From assembly GCF_016495405.1 (NCBI RefSeq), contig NZ_CP044522.1, positions 1,364,001 to 1,428,000 of the forward strand: DNA of 64,000 nt. Direction: 5' to 3'. The translations under genes were made by a program, and so were the position numbers. This document shows, piece after piece, positions 61,187 through 64,000 of this stretch (positions are counted from its first letter, which is position 1; the number at the start of each line of letters is the position of its first letter). This DNA is from Cobetia sp. cqz5-12. GTDB lineage: Bacteria > Pseudomonadota > Gammaproteobacteria > Pseudomonadales > Halomonadaceae. Under the pieces are notes generated by a model. That model did no database searches and was not told the origin of the DNA. It saw nothing but the letters and a program-made list of their open reading frames with translations.

Positions 61187-62078
61187 CAATGTCATTCCCT
61201 GCACGTGACAGTCGGGCATCCTTGTCCTTCCAGACCTGATTGAGCCATTGCTGGAAGCGCTCGCGATAGGCGGCGTCCGCATGATAGTTGCCGTCGAGCA
61301 TCCAGGGCTCCAGCGGCCGCTGAGTGATGACGAGCGTGATGTCGCCCCCGTGACCGCACAGGAACTGCCAGAAACTGGCATCGGCATGCCGGTAATCGAG
61401 GGTGGCGTCCAGAATACCGGAAAGTCGATCGCCAAGCGTGTTGATCACCTGGGCACTGCCGCCGGCACGCGGCTTGAGCAGGTGTTGGAAAGGGCTCTGC
61501 TGCTGGCGGTGCTTGGCGGGCGTGAAGCGAGTGCCTTCCACGAAGTTGAAGATCGCCATCGGTGCCTGTCGCGAGCGCTCACACATTCGTCGCGTCGCTT
61601 CGCGATCACGTTCGGCGAGTCGCGGATTGCTGGCCAGTTTCTGCTGGCTGTAACGGCGCATGAACGGGAACTCCAATGCCCACCAGGCAAGGCCGATCAC
61701 CGGCACCCAGATGAGCTCCTGCTTGAGGAAGAACTTGGGCATCGGCGTGCGGCGATGCAGGGCGTACTGGAGAACGAAGATGTCAGTCCAGCTGCGGTGA
61801 TTGGCGATCACCAGCCACCAGCGACGCCGGGCAGATCCATCGCGCAGCGATGGCGGCACGTGGATGTCCCAGCGCGGACGCAGCACATGGCGAATCCACA
61901 GGTTGTTGGTGCCGATCCAGCCCATGGCGAGACGGTTGAGCCCCTCCAGCATGTACAACTGCAGGCGACGCGATGGCGTGATCAGCTTGAGTGCTGCCAG
62001 CAGGTATAGCGGCAGCGCCCAGCACAGGGTATTGATGATCAGAAAGACAAGGCTGATGACACCTCTGATACTCGACAT
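61176..62078 (-). CDS. Lysophospholipid-type acyltransferase (YihG/PlsC-like)
   Basis: 300-residue membrane acyltransferase related to E. coli YihG. HX4D motif NHRSWTD, glycine/arginine motif FVEGTRFTPAK and two N-terminal hydrophobic helices. Expected to transfer acyl chains to lysophosphatidate or a similar lipid at the inner membrane. AAGGAG six bases before ATG 62078 clearly sets the start; the frame extends to 62237. Overlaps the LysM gene, hence co-translated. Confidence 0.87.
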   Translation of the reverse strand: MSSIRGVISLVFLIINTLCWALPLYLLAALKLITPSRRLQLYMLEGLNRLAMGWIGTNNLWIRHVLRPRWDIHVPPSLRDGSARRRWWLVIANHRSWTDIFVLQYALHRRTPMPKFFLKQELIWVPVIGLAWWALEFPFMRRYSQQKLASNPRLAERDREATRRMCERSRQAPMAIFNFVEGTRFTPAKHRQQQSPFQHLLKPRAGGSAQVINTLGDRLSGILDATLDYRHADASFWQFLCGHGGDITLVITQRPLEPWMLDGNYHADAAYRERFQQWLNQVWKDKDARLSRAGNDIDEH

Positions 62079-62349
62079 GCATGACTCCTTCATCAGGTGG
62101 CGCCATCGTAATTCACCCAGGAGTGGAAGCCCACCCCGCTTGCGTGAGGGATGGCAACCCTGCGTTGCACGAAGCGAACGCCCCTCAGGTCGAATGGCGG
62201 GGCGCACGCAGCTGTGATGAGATGCATCGCCGGTCATGTGACGGGTCGGTGCAAGGGAAAGGTCGTGGCAGGACTCACGCTCAAGTCACGCCTGGCACCG
62301 TCAATCATCGCCGCCGCTGCGCGGCGATATCTCAGGGAGTGAGAGTGGC

Positions 62350-63639
62350 ATGTGGTTGCAGGGACTGTTGATCGGGCTGGCGCTGGCCGCCTTCGTGTTG
62401 ATTGCCATCGAGGATGTGATCCATCTCAACAAGGCCAAGACGACCTTGTTGCTGGGCACCTTCAGCTGGTTGCTGCTGTTCATCTTCGGCCCCGCGGCCC
62501 TGGCGGTGGATGATGTCACCGAGGCCTTGAACGAGAACCTGCTCGAGATCGCTACCTTGTGGCTGTTTCTGATGGCGGCGATGACCTTCGTGGCCTTCCT
62601 CAATGCCAAGGGGCTGATCGCCAATCTGATCTACCGCCTGCTGCCGAAGCGTATCGGGGAGCGCGGCCTGCTGTACCTGACGGGGCTGTTTGCCTTCGCC
62701 TTCTCATCGCTGGCCGACAACATTACCGCGACGCTGGTATCGCTGACCCTGGTGCTGTCGCTGGGCCTGGCGCCGAAGAAGACGCTGCGCTTTGCGGTGC
62801 TGGCGGTATTTGCCGTCAATTCCGGCGGCGTGGCGCTGATCACCGGGGATGTGACCACGCTGATGATCTTCCTGGCGGGCAAGGTGCGCATCAGTGAGTT
62901 GATGCTGCTGGCGCTACCGTCCTTCCTCAGCGTGATGCTGCTGGCGACGCTGCTGCTGCCCGGGCTGGGAGGTGAGGTGAATCTGGTGCGCGAGCCGCGC
63001 GAGACCCGGCGTCTTGATCGTCTCATCGCCTGGCTGTTTCTGGCCACCATCCTGTCGACCCTCGGACTCAACGTGCTGTTTGGTGTGCCGCCGCTGCTGA
63101 CCTTCCTGTTCGGGATGTCGTTGATGTTCCTGCTCGGGCATGTCGCCGAACGGCGCAGCGACAGCGAAGAGCGCCGCATACTTGATTACATTCGTATTAT
63201 CGAATTCGATACATTGCTATTCTTCCTCGGCATCCTGCTGATGGTCGGGGCGCTCAAGGAAGCGCGTCTGCTGGAAGGCCTGGCACAGCTCTATGCCCTG
63301 ATGCCGGCGATGCAGGCCAATTATCTGGTCGGGCTGCTCTCTGCGCTGGTGGATAACGTGCCGCTGACTGCCGCAGTGCTCAAGGCGGATGTCAGCATGA
63401 ACGATGCCGAATGGCTGGCGCTGACCTATGCCGCAGGCGTGGGTGGCTCATTGCTGGTGATTGGCTCCGCCGCCGGGGTGATCGCGCTTTCCAAGGTGCG
63501 CGAGGTGAGCTTCATGAGTTATCTGCGCTTCTTCCCGGCGTTGTTGCTGGCCTACAGCGTGGGCTATCTGGGGGCATACTGGCTGGGCGGGCAGATCACG
63601 AACACGCCAGTGACATTGGCGCTGTCGTCTCTGGGCTGA
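62350..63639 (+). CDS. nhaD: Na+/H+ antiporter NhaD
   Basis: 429-residue NhaD-type antiporter that expels Na+ or Li+ in exchange for protons. About 12 hydrophobic segments; conserved polar patches FSSLADNITATLVSLTLVLS, NSGGVALITGDVTTLMIFLAG and LVDNVPLTAAVLKA are the family fingerprints. Common in Halomonas, Vibrio and Alkalimonas. GGGAG stands about 11 bases before the ATG. Divergent from the acyltransferase operon. Confidence 0.92.
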   Translation: MWLQGLLIGLALAAFVLIAIEDVIHLNKAKTTLLLGTFSWLLLFIFGPAALAVDDVTEALNENLLEIATLWLFLMAAMTFVAFLNAKGLIANLIYRLLPKRIGERGLLYLTGLFAFAFSSLADNITATLVSLTLVLSLGLAPKKTLRFAVLAVFAVNSGGVALITGDVTTLMIFLAGKVRISELMLLALPSFLSVMLLATLLLPGLGGEVNLVREPRETRRLDRLIAWLFLATILSTLGLNVLFGVPPLLTFLFGMSLMFLLGHVAERRSDSEERRILDYIRIIEFDTLLFFLGILLMVGALKEARLLEGLAQLYALMPAMQANYLVGLLSALVDNVPLTAAVLKADVSMNDAEWLALTYAAGVGGSLLVIGSAAGVIALSKVREVSFMSYLRFFPALLLAYSVGYLGAYWLGGQITNTPVTLALSSLG

Positions 63640-64000
63640 AGTGGGGTTGCTGGGTGTGCTCACTACGGCCACAGCCGCTGCGACAGCGGCCGTCTGATGC
63701 ACTGTCAGATGCACGGCCAGATACGTGGTCGGGAGGGGAATTGGCACTGTTTGCGGTCCACTGATCATTTTTTGATCAATCTGTCTGCGCTCGCCTGATC
63801 TCGATGGCGATACCTGGATGTACAGAGATTCTTCACAGCTTTTTCCACAGCTTCTGTTGATAACCTGTCTGCGACGTTAGGTTTAGAGGCTCAGGCACAA
63901 GGTGCAGGCGTGGCGGGGGAGAGCGATGGGGGAAAGCGGCGAATCGTGCGGCGATGACATCACGAGATGATGCCATGAAGAGTGATGGCAGGAAGGGGAG
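63640..64000. other. Terminal intergenic stretch with DnaA-box-like nonamers
   Basis: 361 bases with no clear gene; small frames are shadows. Three nonamers resemble the DnaA box TTATCCACA: TTCTTCACA (63829, two changes), TTTTCCACA (63841, one change) and TGTTGATAA (63855, inverse strand, one change). They lie within 35 bases, in a locally AT-rich block. Without the right-hand neighbour the meaning is open. Confidence 0.4.

Overview
The window is GC-rich, gene-dense DNA from a gammaproteobacterium. Gene content (polyol, glycolate, polyamine and glycerol transport, a NhaD Na+/H+ antiporter, two orphan TRAP binding proteins, marine-type metabolism) points to a halophilic or marine member of the Halomonadaceae, perhaps Cobetia or Halomonas. 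This is inferred from gene families and layout; no marker RNA is present to confirm it. All coding sequences look intact. No insertion sequence, CRISPR array or complete tRNA/rRNA gene was seen. The far left edge (about 180-360) is AT-rich and ends in what looks like the 3' end of a tRNA-Gly plus its terminator, a possible attachment-site remnant bounding an element outside the window.

Layout. 0.6-5.6 kb: LysE-type exporter, two tandem orphan TRAP binding proteins, a Yip1 membrane protein and a SorC-family regulator. 6.4-15.0 kb: a polyol operon with an ABC importer (smoEFGK-like), a HAD phosphatase, a polyol dehydrogenase, a sugar kinase and xylulokinase, which together would import sorbitol/mannitol/arabitol, oxidise them to ketoses and phosphorylate these. 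15.2-17.3 kb: aldo/keto reductase with divergent LysR regulator. 17.4-23.2 kb: glycolate oxidase operon glcDEFG with divergent glcC and two palindromic operators. 23.3-29.8 kb: YqaA membrane protein, D-serine dehydratase, CBS protein, dihydrolipoamide dehydrogenase, peroxiredoxin-glutaredoxin fusion and two small genes, one of them a 53-residue Pmp3/YqaE protein. 30.2-34.9 kb: polyamine-type ABC importer (potADBC order).

35.0-46.1 kb is the most interesting block: a glycerol-type ABC importer (glpSTPQ-U-V) with a membrane-anchored beta-helix protein inserted between glpU and glpV, and a divergently encoded AcoR-like sigma-54 activator. The intergenic region carries five same-strand TGTTCA repeats in helical phase and, 160-230 bp downstream, a near-consensus -24/-12 promoter in front of glpS. 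The two ATPases are complementary in their defects (GlpS lacks the switch histidine, GlpT lacks the LSGGQ signature).

46.2-53.4 kb: glycine cleavage genes split into gcvH-gcvP on one strand and an AGCS Na+/amino-acid symporter plus gcvT on the other. 53.7 kb: cold-shock protein. 54.5-57.3 kb: succinyl-CoA:3-ketoacid transferase (scoAB) with a divergent LysR regulator. 57.4-62.1 kb: minus-strand genes for AlkB-like dioxygenase, PAP2 phosphatase, GT4 glycosyltransferase, a LysM lipoprotein with a degenerate M23 domain, and a lysophospholipid-type acyltransferase. 62.4-63.6 kb: nhaD. The last 360 bases hold no gene but contain three DnaA-box-like nonamers.

Start codons were moved inward from the longest open frame wherever a ribosome binding site and the family alignment favoured it; these choices are stated per gene. 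All family assignments are by recognition of motifs in the translated sequence, without database searches.
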